Source of the DNA: Pseudeuparius sepicola
Lineage: Eukaryota; Arthropoda; Insecta; Coleoptera; Anthribidae
NCBI GenBank assembly: GCA_963920635.1
Contig: OY987300.1
Coordinates: 57,433,415-57,497,414 of the forward strand
DNA length: 64,000 nucleotides
Direction of reading: 5' to 3'
Shown: positions 22,447-34,016 of the stretch, one piece after another
How positions within the stretch are numbered: position 1 is the stretch's first letter
Layout: every line of letters starts with the position of its first letter
Notes under the pieces: generated by a model
Database searches by the model: none
What the model was told of the DNA's origin: nothing
Seen by the model: only the letters and a program-made list of their open reading frames with translations
Made by a program: the position numbers and the translations under genes

Positions 22447-23692
22447 TACAGGTTGTCCAACTTTAAAACTGTACAAATCCATAAAATCTTCATTTTTTGA
22501 GATAATCGCCTAACCTTTTTTTTGTTTGAAAGGCCTTCAAAAACTGCTTCTTCTGACCTTCCTGCCATTTTCAAATTGCAAATCCAGAGCCGGCTGTGAT
22601 TTTTTTTATACCCCCGATTTTCACGAAAACCATTTAGCGATTTTTTTATTTAAAATATGACCCCACAGCGTCAATCAGAACACTCCAAAACCCCCATATA
22701 CCAAATTTGAACAAAAAATATACAGGGAGTTCTATTCTGTAGGGTGTCAAAGTTGAGCAAAATAGGAAATTTAAAGACATCTGGCATCTGGCGAGTCAAA
22801 TGTGCCATGGAATCCCTTCAAAACAGTTGAATGCTCATGAGGACTACTCAAAATGTTGGTGTGAAAAGATTTACTACAAAAATATACAGGGTATTTTTCT
22901 CTGAGCCATCTCAAAATTCTGAATTTTTATTAAACTTTATACTGGTCAGGAGTGCTCCGGAATCATTAAAAAAATATTAATAAACACAAAAATAATTTAT
23001 TTCTTTACAAAATGCCAACCAACAAATAAAAATAATTTAAATTATTGGAACTTTCTCAACAAAGTCACTGTCTAAGATGGTAGATTTTCTGTGCGTTTCC
23101 TGTTGTGGCACACCAACCACCTTAACTGATATGGACTTACTGACTGGCAGGCTTCTGTATTTTTTAAATTTAGTTCGTTTATAGTGTGTGGAGCGGTTTT
23201 GATATGCACGATTTTTTACACGTACAAAGTTCCAAAATTCAGCAATTTGAGATGGCATAGATAGGAACACTGTATATTTTGTATTGGACCTTTGCACACC
23301 AACATCTTGAGTGGTCCTATTGACTATTCAACTGTTTTGAGGGGATTCCATGGGACACTTGACTTGGCAGATGCCTTTAAAATTCCTAATTTGCTCAACT
23401 TTGACTCCCTGCAGAATGGAACTCCCCCTAAATTTTTAATTCAAATTTGGTATATAAGGGTTCTGGGGTGTTCTGATTAACGCTGGGGGTCATATTCTAA
23501 ATAAAAAAAAATCGCTAAATGGTTTTCGTTAAAGCCGTGGCTGTAAAAAAATCGCAGCCGGCCCTGGATTTGCATTTTGAAAATGGCAGTCAGGTCAAAA
23601 GAAGTGGTTTTTGAAGGCCTTTCAAACAAAAAACATTTTAGGCGATTATCTCCAAAAATGAGTTGTACAGTTTTAAAGTTGGACACCCTGTA
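22447..23692. mobile_element. palindromic element family A, copy 2 (best preserved), 1246 bp
   Basis: TA-flanked ends: caggttgtccaactttaaaa at left, ttttaaagttggacaccctg at right. Arms of about 480-500 bases are collinear when inverted: tgcaaatccagagccggc faces gccggccctggatttgca, and tcaaagttgagcaaaatagg faces its complement. The spacer (about 22950-23210) is not shared with copy 1 and holds an 86-codon minus-strand frame. Sub-blocks of the arm recur in the element at 57055-58022. Confidence 0.85.
23037..23297 (-). CDS. ORF in family A spacer, unknown (87 codons, probably a remnant)
   Basis: A minus-strand open frame of 86 residues rich in Lys/Arg/Ser (for example HYKRTKFKKYRSLPVSKS). Its middle, 23141-23272, is shared with 27766-27896, where the frame is broken, so it belongs to a repeated sequence and may once have coded. 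No catalytic motif is visible. It might be part of the lost internal region of a family A autonomous element. Confidence 0.25.
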   Translation of the reverse strand: MQRSNTKYTVFLSMPSQIAEFWNFVRVKNRAYQNRSTHYKRTKFKKYRSLPVSKSISVKVVGVPQQETHRKSTILDSDFVEKVPII

Positions 23693-24185
23693 GGTAAGTA
23701 CTACGTATTGCTTCGACATAGTTATATCAACTTATTTTATATTTTTTGGAAATGAAATGCTTCGTTAAAAACATAAAAAATGGTCTTCAAAAATTAACTA
23801 ATTAACTAATAACTGCGTTGTGAACACATTTTTAACATCTTCGACTAGAACATTCGTCTATTTTTTAATTACACGATATTGATCAAAGTTTTCCAAAATG
23901 ATTTAAGACCATTTTCAGTAGAGTAATAATATTGAAATTGTTTTATTCGAATTTAAATGAGAATTCTGGCATTTAAATCGTTTCCTATTCTTGAATTAAG
24001 TGCTTTCTAGTATCATGACATAAATCCATTGATTACTTAGTTTGTAAAACTCTAATGTTGTGTTTAATAAAATCAATCTTCATCGGTTTGTTTCCAACGA
24101 GATTAATTGAGCAAGTATTGCAACAACTTCCCATGCCTAGACTCAATTTTATTAAAAGTTAATTAAGGAAGCGTTTTAATTTTAA
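23693..24185. other. no gene or repeat recognised
   Basis: AT-rich, apparently unique sequence between the family A element and the next GC-rich island. Confidence 0.5.
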
Positions 24186-24500
24186 GCGCGCCGCCTATGC
24201 AAAAAGAACACGACGGCGTAGTTTCAGGCAATCTTTTCGAAATCAATTTGTCTGCTTTTTAAAACCTCGTCGGCCAGCATCGCCCGTCTCGTTCAAACGC
24301 GCTGAAATGGCGGCGGTTTAGAGCGAGACAGACTTAAATCCGGCAGACTCTTGAACGAAGAATCCTCCCCAGGCAAGATATCAAAAAGCGTTGTTATTAT
24401 AATAATCACATGCGCAAGTGGCGGCACCGCAGTAAATCATGGCGTATCCGCCCGCGAGAGCCGGTCAGTCAGTTGACTGATTTATCGATTCAAGTGCCGC
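24185..24500. other. GC-rich, CpG-rich island
   Basis: CpG-dense stretch including aagcgcgccgcctatgc, aaatggcggcggtttagagc and gtatccgcccgcgagagccg, with AT-rich flanks. No recognisable domain in the open frame at 24410-24661. Confidence 0.5.
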
Positions 24501-24780
24501 GGTTCACCTTTGCCGTGTTTTTCCTCCTGAAAATACCTAATCTGGGGATGGAGATGCAATATCGAAGACGCGTTGCCACTACTGAAAAAATATTTTCTTA
24601 TGGCTGTAGGGACGACATTTTTAGAAGGAGATATAATTGTTCGACAACATATGTTTTTTAAATTCTAATAGATATAATGTTGTATGCTTCTGACATTTTC
24701 TGTAAGCAAACATAACTATATTACTCGTATAAGGAGCAGATATTTCTTTGGCTTTTACATCTCATATCCTCATGGGAGGC

Positions 24781-24930
24781 GGTGCCAGGACAAGCTGTAC
24801 ATTAATTTACGATGGCGTTCCCACCCATAAATCATCTTTTGTGTTTGGACACTCCTATTTTAATTTTATTCGGAACATGGAACCGCGCTTGGTCACACTT
24901 ATAAATACCTAATACAGCTTGCCCAGCACC
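24781..24930. mobile_element. short inverted-repeat element, about 150 bp
   Basis: ggtgccaggacaagctgta (24781-24799) is complementary to tacagcttgcccagcacc (24913-24930) with two or three mismatches. The interior is not obviously self-complementary. Ends and target duplication are unclear. A CTCF-like motif (caccatctagcggca, 24928-24942) lies at its right edge. Confidence 0.4.
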
Positions 24931-24942
24931 ATCTAGCGGCAT
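24928..24942 (-). promoter_or_regulatory. CTCF-like motif
   Basis: caccatctagcggca reads on the minus strand as tgccgctagatggtg, close to the CCNCTAGATGGCG-type CTCF core. Motif match only. Confidence 0.25.
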
Positions 24943-25463
24943 TTGGTTTAAATGTTGAGTTCAGTCACTTCGCCTACTGTTGTTTAGATGTTGTCCTTCA
25001 TTGTATGCTTAATTAATTGGGGTTCCCATCAAATTCAAATTGGCATGCAATTAATGAGGATTGTTTAGAGTAATCAGTTGGTTTTCCTGAATATGTAAAT
25101 TATTTAGTTAATATAGGAAGCATTCATTGTATGACGCATATCTAGAGAGATCTTTTACAAACAGGTTTTGGACCAAATACGCACGTAGAAAATTAAGACC
25201 GAATAACGCCTTTATGTTGAATGTTTAATCTTTTTTATGAGTGGCAAGGAAAAAGTGACAAAAATTTCATTTTACCCAGATTCAAGATCATGCATTCTGA
25301 TATTGTTTGGGTTATAACAAAAAATCCAGACAGAAGCCTCTTTACATTGCTGAAAAGTGAAATGAAATTTGACACCTAGTGGTGCCTATATTATATTATA
25401 GATAATGATCAACTATGTGCGGAGATGTACATCCTTCAGAGGTTTGTTCCCTAGGTGTAGAAA

Positions 25464-26648
25464 GATAAGGTTTAGGTATTTTCTAAAATTTATTTGTGGC
25501 GCAAACAGATGCATTGAATTTTAATTGGGTTTTTCGCCACCAAACTGGTTAAAAGACAACTTTTCAAGTTGCCTGGAAAATTAATAAATTTTTAATAATA
25601 CATGAACTAAACTTTAAACTTGTAACTCAAAAAATATCTTCAACAAATATGTTTTCTGAGCTTTCGGAGAATCTTCCTCCTTTATCAAAGATCATGTCGC
25701 GTAAATTTCAGGTTAAAATGTCATGACAACAGAAACAATAGCCTAGCCACCTGTCTGATATTCTACCCTGTGTTCTATCTAATTATCTATAATAACTTCT
25801 CTTTGAATAAGTGGCAATAATATTTTTCTGAATTCCGCTGAACATTCAGCAAGACAGTTGCTTTCCTAAAATAAATGCTGATTCCTTAATTTTTCGTCTA
25901 TTTCCTATACTTCTTCTTTGAGAATTATTGGTTTAGACCTATCCCACAAAAACCTAAGATTGTTATTAAAAGAGTGTTCACATATTTTCGACTTCGAAAT
26001 TTGATTTTGCCTGATATAATTTTTTTTTATAAAATTCTTTGCGATGTGAAAAGTTCTATGTTGGGGGACTTGTGGGCCATTTAACGTTCGTTTAAAGAAC
26101 ATAAAAATTATATCAGGCAAAATCAAATTTCGAAGTCGAAAATATGTTAACACTCTTTTAATAACAATCATAGGGTTTTGTGGGACAGGTCCAAACCAAT
26201 TCTCAAAGAAGAAGTAGGAAATAGACGAAAAATTAAGGAATCAGCATTTGTTCTAGGAAAGCAACTGTGTTGCTAAATGTTCAGTGGAATTCAGTAAAAT
26301 GTTATTGCCACTTATTCAAAAAGAAGTTAGTATAGATAATTAGGTAGAACACAGGGTACAATATCAGACAGGTGGCTAGGCTATTATTTCTGTTGTCACG
26401 ACATTTTAACCTGAAATTTATTAATCTGTCATTTCACTTTGACGTGACATGATCTTTGAGAAAAGAGGAAGATTTATTCTCCGAAAGCTCAGAAAACAAA
26501 TTTGTTGAAGATATTTTTTGAGTTACAAGTTCAAAGTTTAGTTCACTTACTATTAAGAATTTATTAATTTCCCAGGCAGCTTGAAGAAGTTGCCTTTTAA
26601 CCAGTTTGGTGACGAAAAACGCAATTAAAATTCAATGGATAAGGTTTA
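25464..26648. mobile_element. head-to-head PLE palindrome, copy 1 (decayed)
   Basis: An 11-bp direct repeat, gataaggttta, is at 25464-25474 and 26638-26648, consistent with a target-site duplication. Between them two inverted arms each carry a Penelope-like 3' region: outer tttgtggcgcaaacagat, a downstream region with accctgtgttctatctaatt, then GIY-YIG endonuclease codons running toward the centre. The arms are broken at different points: the left one stops near tgatataattttt, while the right one extends inward to tttataaaattctttgcga. Several frameshifts, so no function. Confidence 0.8.
25905..26345. pseudogene. decayed PLE GIY-YIG endonuclease codons in both arms of copy 1
   Basis: Minus-strand codons at about 25870-26020 and plus-strand codons at 26035-26345 match the endonuclease of copy 3: IRQNQISKSKICEHSFNNN and the downstream KIKESAF block are legible, and the plus arm keeps traces of the CGKFYVGETC region (ctatgttgggggacttgtgg). 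Frameshifts and stops interrupt both. Confidence 0.7.
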
Positions 26649-26724
26649 TATAGGTATTCGCTCCAATAGTGTAGCTAAGGATTCTTCTGTTAATAATTTA
26701 TACCTTCAAGAATAGGTAGCTGCC

Positions 26725-27110
26725 TTACTTTCTTGGATGTCCGCTTTCGCACAAAACCAACACCGCCTTTCCTCCAGATATGTCCCTGTTCAGCCGACTG
26801 ACAACTAGACAGAGCGGCCGGGTCGGCCATATGCAAACCGAGATGCAGATCTTTTTATTCGCGCGTATAGGCAGGGACGTGTTCTCGGCTATTCTCGGGC
26901 TTGCTCCCATATCATCTGCAAATTCCCGATGCGGCGGACAGCACAATGGCCGCGGCGGTGTTCTAACGACACCCTGTAAAGCGCTATCTGATTGCTCATA
27001 TCGAGATCGCACTTCGCGAAACATCCGTTTCGTCACACAGCGGGTTCCGCCGAAGGCCTTGTCTGGATTGTTTATTGGTTGGAGGTGAGGCAAAGGCACG
27101 CAACTGGGAA
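26725..27110. other. GC-rich island with long non-coding open frames
   Basis: CpG-rich segment (ccgatgcggcggacagcac, aatggccgcggcggtgttct). Overlapping frames of 142 codons (minus) and 102 codons (plus) are open, but neither has a recognisable domain, and GC-rich DNA is stop-poor. Treated as an island rather than a gene. Confidence 0.45.
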
Positions 27111-27246
27111 GAATTCGTTCAGAATATATCGCATTAGAGATTCGTTTGGCCAAAACTTGAGCAACATAATGCGCAGCAGATATTTTGTAAGTTTTTTTCT
27201 ATGTTAACAAGCTATAGGCAGAGAAATATAACTTGGTGCTCGGCAA

Positions 27247-27649
27247 TACAGGGTGACTGGTAATGAAAGGTATTCCTTTTAAGGAGTGATAGGGGACCTC
27301 ATTTGAAGTTCATTGACCCCTATAATGCATTATACGAAAGGCAATGGTTGTTAAGTTATTTCAGTTTTTCCATTTTTCAAAATTTCGCTGTCCCGTACCA
27401 CTAATTGTAGAGATTTTTGAAAAGCCTAGCAAGTTTTCCAAATTATGTCTATTCCTCCATTTAGAGTACACTAATAGTACACATAGTACAATTAGTGGTA
27501 CGGGACAGCGAAATTTTGAAAAACGGAAAAACTGAAATAACTCAAAAACCATTGCCTTTCGTATAATGCATTATAGGGGTCAATGAACTTCAAATGAGGT
27601 TCCCTATCACTCCTTAAAAGGAATACCTTTCATTACCAGTCACCCTGTA
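27247..27649. mobile_element. palindromic TA-flanked MITE, 403 bp
   Basis: TA plus cagggtgactggtaatgaaa at left; tttcattaccagtcaccctg plus TA at right. The arms are about 165-175 bases and nearly identical when inverted (ttcgctgtcccgtaccacta faces its complement). The central spacer is only about 60 bases. High arm identity suggests recent activity or gene conversion. Non-coding. Confidence 0.9.
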
Positions 27650-28005
27650 TAATATACCTTATAGAGATGCGAGAATGTTGAGCATTTTCAGCAATAACTA
27701 ACGAGAATAAACGAGACAAATCCGCTGTCATATAAGATGGTACACTTCTCTTAACTCACCTGGAGTTACTGACTGGCAAGCTTCTGTAATATTTAGTAGT
27801 TCGTTTATCATTTCGGTTTTGATAGGCTCTATTTTTATCGTTCGTGATCCGTATAAAGTTTCAAAATATTCTTTTAATTTGAGATGGCACAGATTCGATT
27901 TTCACTGATCCAAAAATTATTTTAATCGGTAAAGAGAAAATAAACTTAATGACAGAAAAACTGAAATTGCCTTCCGTTCTTTTCGGGATACTTATACGAG
28001 AAATA
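27650..28005. other. spacer holding a fragment shared with the family A spacer
   Basis: 27766-27896 matches 23141-23272 (ttactgactggcaagcttct, tttagtagttcgtttat, tttgagatggcacag) in the same orientation with moderate divergence. The remaining bases are unassigned AT-rich sequence. Confidence 0.6.
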
Positions 28006-29245
28006 TACAGGGTGTAACTAAACTGATGGTCAAAAATGAAACCACGTATCCTTGGAGTCAAAATAAGGGCACTTCTTCATATATTTTTTTCTCCTACGGG
28101 CCATAGTTTTTTTTATACAGAGCGTAGAAGTTTGGAGAAAAATACACAAATTTCTTAGTATCTCTAGAAATATACGATATATTTTCTTCAAACTTGGCGT
28201 GTCACATGAGCAGATGAGCCGTCAAACTTAAGGTTGACATGAAGCTTCTGAGGCTCCCACTTGCGGAGATACAGGGTGTTAGTAAAATTAATTAGTTCAG
28301 AAAAATATGAATACCCTGTATAATCGCATTTTTTTTATTTGTTTTGAGTGGTGAATAGAATGGTTAACAAAAAGTATCTCTAAGTATTTTTTCATATTCG
28401 CAGCCGTTTCTTAATTATTTTTAAAGAACGGCAACGCTGCAATGAACAATAGTCACTTTAAGAATAAATCTAGCAATCTGTGGATGTCAATTAAACTTTA
28501 TTTACCAAAATACAAAAGCAAAAACAATAATGAAAGAAACGTATTGCTATTAGAAAATCAAATTATTTAATGTTCGAAATGACCGCCGTCTCTTTCAATA
28601 CACGCAACTATGCGTTTCCGCATGTTTATTATTGCCATTCGCAAGTCCATAGCAAAAGTGCATATCAGTCAATTCTTCAAATGAAAATATAATTTTTCAA
28701 AATATTGATACTAATGTGCCAAGTTGGCAGCCAAATGATTCAAATAATGCCAAGTTTAATTGACATCCACAGATTGTTAGATTTATTTATTCTTAAAATG
28801 ACTTTTTTATTGCAGCATTGCCGTTCTTTGAAAATAATTAAAAAACGGCTGAGAATATGAAAAAATACTAAGAGATACTTTTTGTTAACCATTGAATTTA
28901 CCATTCAAAACAAATTTAAAAAATGCGATTATACAGGGTATTCATATTTTTCTGAACTAATTAATTTTAATAACACCCTGTATCTCCGCAACTGGGGACC
29001 TCACAAGCTTCATATTAACCTTAAATTTGACAACTCATCCGCTCATGTGACACGCCAAGTTTGAAGAACATATCTCGTATACTTCTAGAGATACTAAGAA
29101 ATATGTGTATTTTTCTCTAAATTTCTACGCTCTGTATAAAAAAAACTATGGCCCGTAGGAGAAAAAAATATATGAAGAAGTGTCCTTATTTTGACTCCAA
29201 GAATACGTGGTTTCATTTTTGACCATCAGTTTAGTTACACCCGTA
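28006..29245. mobile_element. long-TIR mariner deletion derivative, 1240 bp
   Basis: TA plus cagggtgtaactaaactgat at left; atcagtttagttacacccg and TA at right, with one base lost in the right terminus. Arms of about 490 bases face each other (28008-28500, 28755-29243) and themselves contain internal acagggtgttagtaaaatta and tataccctgtata-type motifs. The spacer keeps the last codons of a mariner-type transposase (28567-28660, minus strand). This identifies the palindrome as an internally deleted long-TIR mariner. Confidence 0.85.
28567..28660 (-). pseudogene. C-terminal remnant of a mariner-like transposase
   Basis: Minus-strand codons read ...AMDLRMAIINMRKRIVAC then IERDGGHFEH and stop. The ending resembles that of the intact transposase at 59256 (RIQMCLNEQGRHFEHLF) and of the remnant at 50885-51082 (CLATNGAHFENLI). 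The GGHFEH-type ending is typical of these insect mariner-like proteins. Everything upstream, including all catalytic Asp codons, is missing. Confidence 0.75.
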
Positions 29246-29258
29246 TAGTCACTGGAAA

Positions 29259-29939
29259 TAACACTGTGTCCCGGATAAGCATGGGGATATTGCAAACCGT
29301 GAGAGATAGGGCAACGGTTGAATGGGGAAAAAGTTGCGCAATTTCGAGGTCAATAAAATGGCACAAACAGATTTCTAATATCTTTTTTCGTTTTTGAGTT
29401 ATTTTGAATAAAGTAAAATTTTGCGTTTTCGATTTTATTTTTTTCTGAAGTTGCTATCACAGATAGAGAAAAAAGAAAAGCACTTTCTTGTGGCACTTTT
29501 TAACGGGCCTTAAGATGGCGTTTTTAGATTTGTTCTACAACGTTTCGTTTTTGAGAAACCATCTTCAACTTAATTTTTTTTAAATACGGACCTGGAGTTT
29601 TTTTTTCAGATTTTGAAAGCACTTTTCATTGCAAATACCATGATGTATAACAAGAAATATTTTTAAAATGTTTTGAGACAATTATACTGAAAATTAGTTT
29701 TTTCCATTAATTTTTTTTCTAATGCGGCCCTGTATTTAATAATAAGAAGTATAAATATTAATCAGTATTGTCAACAATTTAACTTACAACTTATCTTTCA
29801 TTGGAGAACTAAAAAAAGGACGGCACATACGATAATAAAAAATAAATAAAAATCCTCCACCTAGAAGGCTTTGAAACAACGAAACCAATCCCTTGTCATT
29901 TGTCACTCCCACTGTATCATTTAGTTAACAATTTATTTC

Positions 29940-29989
<50 letters not shown>

Positions 29990-30972
29990 TTTATTTCCTT
30001 CGATGTAAGCTCACAAACATATGGAAAACGTCAAATAGGGGCTGTATGTACATATACTTCCATAAGTCTAATACAAAAGTATAGGAGTAATGTCAAAACA
30101 ATAGACAGATTACAATAACAATTATAAGAACATTTTACAAATGGAGAGTGCTTTTTCAAATGACGACAAATTTAACATGTCAGCATGTTATATTTTATAT
30201 CTTGTGTCACAGAAATAGTGTAGAGGCCGAACGAATGTATTTTTGCAATTAATAAATGGCAAAAGTTATTGATTACGTTGGCTTAAAGCTTTCTTCTCGC
30301 AGTTAGGAAAAGCGAAGAATTTACTCCAAAACACAATGCGACACTGTTTGCTGTACAACAACAGAGGAAAACACATTACCAGACGCAGGGCCGTAAAATT
30401 TAAAAATATTAAGTTTTCGAAGTAAAAATAAACTGTAAGTTAAATTGTTGTCAATACTGATTAATATTTAGACTCCTTATTATTAAATACAGGGCCGCAT
30501 TATACAAAAATGAATGGAAAAAAAGGAATTTTCAGTATAAGTAATTGTCTCAAAACGTTTTAAAAATATTTCGTGTCATACATAATGGCATTTGCAATGA
30601 AAAGTGCTTTCGAAATCTAAAAAAAAAACAGGTCCGTATTTTAAAAAATAAAGTTGAAGATGGTTTCTCAAAAACGAAACGTTGTAGAACAAATCTAAAA
30701 ACGCCATCTTAATGCCCGTTAAAAAGTGCCATAAGAAAGTATGTTTCTTTTTTCTCTATCTGTGATAACAACTTCAGAAAAAAATAAAAGTGAAAACCCA
30801 AAATTTTACTTTTTTCAAAATAACTCAAAAACGAAAAAAGATATTAAAAATCTGTTTGTGCCATTTTATTGACCTCAAAATTGCGCAACTTTTTCCCCGT
30901 TTAACCGTTGCCCTATCTCTCACCGTTTGCAATATCCCCATGCTGTTCATTCTTATCCGGGACACAGTGTAT
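29259..30972. mobile_element. palindromic element, about 1.71 kb, with (TAA)n in its spacer
   Basis: Left end acactgtgtcccggataagc; right end cttatccgggacacagtgta. Arms of about 560 bases are collinear when inverted (gatggtttctcaaaaacgaa faces ttcgtttttgagaaaccatc). The spacer (about 29820-30420) contains a (TAA)n run at 29941-29987, which alone produces a poly-Asn ORF. It begins only 13 bases after the neighbouring element ends. No transposase remnant identified. Confidence 0.85.
29941..29987. repeat. (TAA)n microsatellite
   Basis: About 15 consecutive trinucleotide units inside the spacer of the 29259-30972 palindrome. Confidence 0.95.
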
Positions 30973-31112
30973 AGTCTTTTGAATTGGTTTTACAGCCATC
31001 CGCACTGCAGGCATCACTACAACCATTGATTGAATTCCATCGACGCTACAACACAGTCACGGTCGGTCGGTCATATTTTGAGCGCACCCGGTAGAATGCG
31101 AGGTAGAATGCG

Positions 31113-31776
31113 AACGAACCGCTCTCAGCTACACTGTGTATAAGCAGTGACTATAGAAAGTCACTGGTATAAGCTTATTTTCTTATTAAATAAGATATCG
31201 ATCGCCATACTCCGATGACGGCGGGCCGAGGGAGCGGGAGAGGGCAAGAGGAAAACGTTTGTTTACACAAGGCCGAGTGTCGGACTTATTGGTATATCTC
31301 TGTCTGGGCGCTGATTTAGGCATCGTGCCAAAGTCTAGAGAATACTATAAGTCGGCGCACTCGGCCTTGTGTAAACAAACGTTTCCCCCTTGCCCTCTTC
31401 CGCTCCCTCGGCCCGCCGTCATCGGAGTACGGCGATCGATATCTTGTTTAATAAGAAAATAAACTTATAGACCGGGAGATAGTGACAGATTTTTGGACGT
31501 GATTTTACTCAGTATGCCTTTCATAGGGCATTATGTTGCGTATATTCTCACAATAATAAGGTATGTCCTTATTATTGTGAGAATATGTGTACTACATAAT
31601 GCCCTTTGCAGGACATACTGAGTAAAATCACGTCCAAAAATCTGTCACTATCTCCCGGTCTATTACACAGTGTAGCTGCGAGCGGTTCGAGGCTGATTTA
31701 CGACCAGTCGCAAAAAATTGTTGTTTTCTCCGAGAGAACAAAGAAGTGAGCCGACTTATAGTATTCTCTAGACTTT
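31113..31776. repeat. nested cluster of long perfect or near-perfect hairpins
   Basis: Outer arms (cgaaccgctctcagctacac, about 31113-31140, and gtgtagctgcgagcggttcg, about 31670-31690) enclose two complete palindromes in tandem. The first is 31170-31273 with 31363-31468 and is GC-rich (gacggcgggccgagggagcg). The second is 31470-31560 with 31566-31662 (ggacgtgattttactcagta). A further pair, agtctagagaatactataag (31332) and cttatagtattctctagact (31757), links the first loop to sequence beyond the outer arm. This suggests successive hairpin insertions or template switching at one site. Confidence 0.85.
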
Positions 31777-33457
31777 GATCGTGCAGTGTGCAGTTAATAA
31801 TTATTCATATATATGGTTTCATAAAGTGGTCTCTTCTTTTCGGTGTAAACCTTGTATTCGCACCCGTGGTGTTTCGGTTTTATAATTTATTTTCTCGACA
31901 GGCGGCCAGTGTATCATAGTTAATTATACTTTGTTAAGTTTTTTCGTCGGCAATCTGCATTTTTATTAGGCAGTAGTACATCTACGCGCAAGTCCATGCA
32001 AAACACAAAATAACGAAATTCTACAGCACCAGATTTAATACAATGGCAACTTTAGGGCCCATCCATCTTGTGGTCTTCCGGACCTATTACAATATACCTA
32101 ATTTGAAACATCCCAAGCTTAAACTAAAATAGAGTTATTAACATTGTAACATTTTATTCGTTAATTTGTTTCTTTTCTTTCGCGCTTGAAGATGATTTGA
32201 CACAAACGATCGTTCCCCTCTAATTTAACAATTAAAACTGAGCCGTCGGACCACCACGCAAATACTTTCCAATAGCATAATTGCATACTCGAACGCAATT
32301 GCCTTAATTCGACGAATAATTTATCCTGCGAACCTATAGGAACATGCAGGGACCTAAATTACATGGTGCACGGCCGGCGGCAGCTTTAAGACATCTGTGC
32401 GAGGAGTTAGCAATTTACCAGTCATTTTGTAGATTTGTTATATCACGATTTACTGGTTTAGTGTGAGCCACGGAGAGCCTTCTTCTTTGAATTTTTTTGA
32501 CAACATTTCGTTCAGTTCAGTCGGAAATTAATATTTCTGAATGAACTGCATTAGTTGAAAATATATATTTTTCTGATTGGGATGCTCTGTAATCATGTCT
32601 GTGTTACTATTAAAACTTTATCCTAGCTATTTTTCTACACTGGTTTAAAGAAAGTTCATTTCCAATATGCAAGATGCAGGGCACCATAAATACGCGCGTC
32701 AATTATGCGGATAGGTATTATTGTCGTTCTAAATTATTCATAGTTAATGTTTATTCAGTTAGTTATGTCTTTTTCTTTTTTGTTTTAAAATAAAAGATGC
32801 AATATAATTATATTTATGCAATGACATCCGGTGTGGTTTTTAATGCAACCCTGTTAAGCCAAAATGTCTACTCCTGCCTGTTTGCGGTATTTGTTTACAT
32901 CCACTGCATCATGGAAATGATTTTATTTCAATCACAAATTATTTAAAATTTATATTTTATCCTGATCCAATGAATAATTTTCCAGATGATCCTATTATGA
33001 TTCACGTTATATTATTTATTATGCATTCCAAGTGTGATGCTAAAGCTTTATTCTCGAGTCCTTATATCTGTAAGAAAGAAAAGACATTTAGTAAGTTTAC
33101 ACTGTTGAAATAATTAATGGAGAAAAAATTAATGTTACACCCTGTATGTTGAAAACATGCTACGACACGGAGACAGATACAAAAAAAATGCTTAGGGACA
33201 ATAATTATTGCTAGTTGGTAATACTATAATGATGATAATAATTCTCAGCCTCACGTCGCTTGGATGTAAAAAATAAAAAACATAATTCTTCAAAAATTCT
33301 AACGCACTCGAAAACGAAGCGATTTGGCAGTTTTTTATTTTTTGCTCAAAATAACCAATGAATCATTTCAAAATTTTGGGCATAATTAATTCAAACCTAT
33401 AACTACCAAATAACTATACCAGTTAAGTTGTCAAATCACCTGAATGTTTAATAATGA
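31777..33457. other. no gene recognised
   Basis: Mostly unique AT-rich sequence. 32270-32400 is slightly GC-richer (tgcacggccggcggcagc). A solitary caccctgta lies at about 33137, and 33225-33256 resembles the ATT-tailed retroposon end (gataataattctcagcctca). No coding evidence. Confidence 0.45.
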
Positions 33458-33648
33458 CACAGAGAAGACCAGATTACAGAGAGTTCATCTTGTCAAATGG
33501 AGCCCAACTTTAAACGTTTATTAATCCACTGTAGTCATAGTTTATCTGAACGGTCTTATTAGGTGTGTGAAAATTTGAGTAAAAGTTGGGCTCCATTTGG
33601 CATATTTGACAAGATGGACCCTCTGTACCTACTCTGGTCTTCTCCGTG
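33458..33648. mobile_element. palindromic MITE family F, copy 1
   Basis: cacagagaagaccagattac at left and ctggtcttctccgtg at right form TIRs that extend through ttgtcaaatggagcccaact and its complement. The loop contains actgtagtcatagtttatct. The same arms occur at 48921-49202. Confidence 0.85.
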
Positions 33649-34016
33649 ATAATGATTAGATCGTCGGAAATTTCTTTGTGGCTCAAACGATTCATTTAGT
33701 TATTAATTGGATTTTTCGCCACAGAACCTGAACTAAACTGATTAAAAGAAAACTTTTTCAAGTTGCCAGGTAAATTCATAAATGCTTAACAGTAAATGAA
33801 CGAAGCTTTGACTGAAATATTTCAGTCAACGCTTTAACTCAAAAAATAATTTCAACCACTTTGTTTTCTGGGCTGAGAACAAATCTTCCTCCTTTCTCAA
33901 AGATAAAGTCACGTCAAAGTGAAATGACTTATGAACAATAAATGTCAAGTTAAAGTGTCATGACAACAGGAGCAATAGCCTAGCCACCTGTCTGATATTG
34001 TACCCTGTGTTCTATC

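Noticed and set aside
26725..27153. 142-codon minus-strand open frame and overlapping 102-codon plus-strand frame
   Set aside because: Both lie in a GC-rich island where stops are rare, on opposite strands over the same bases, with no recognisable domain or repeat support.
29900..30118. Poly-asparagine ORF
   Set aside because: Produced entirely by the (TAA)n microsatellite at 29941-29987.
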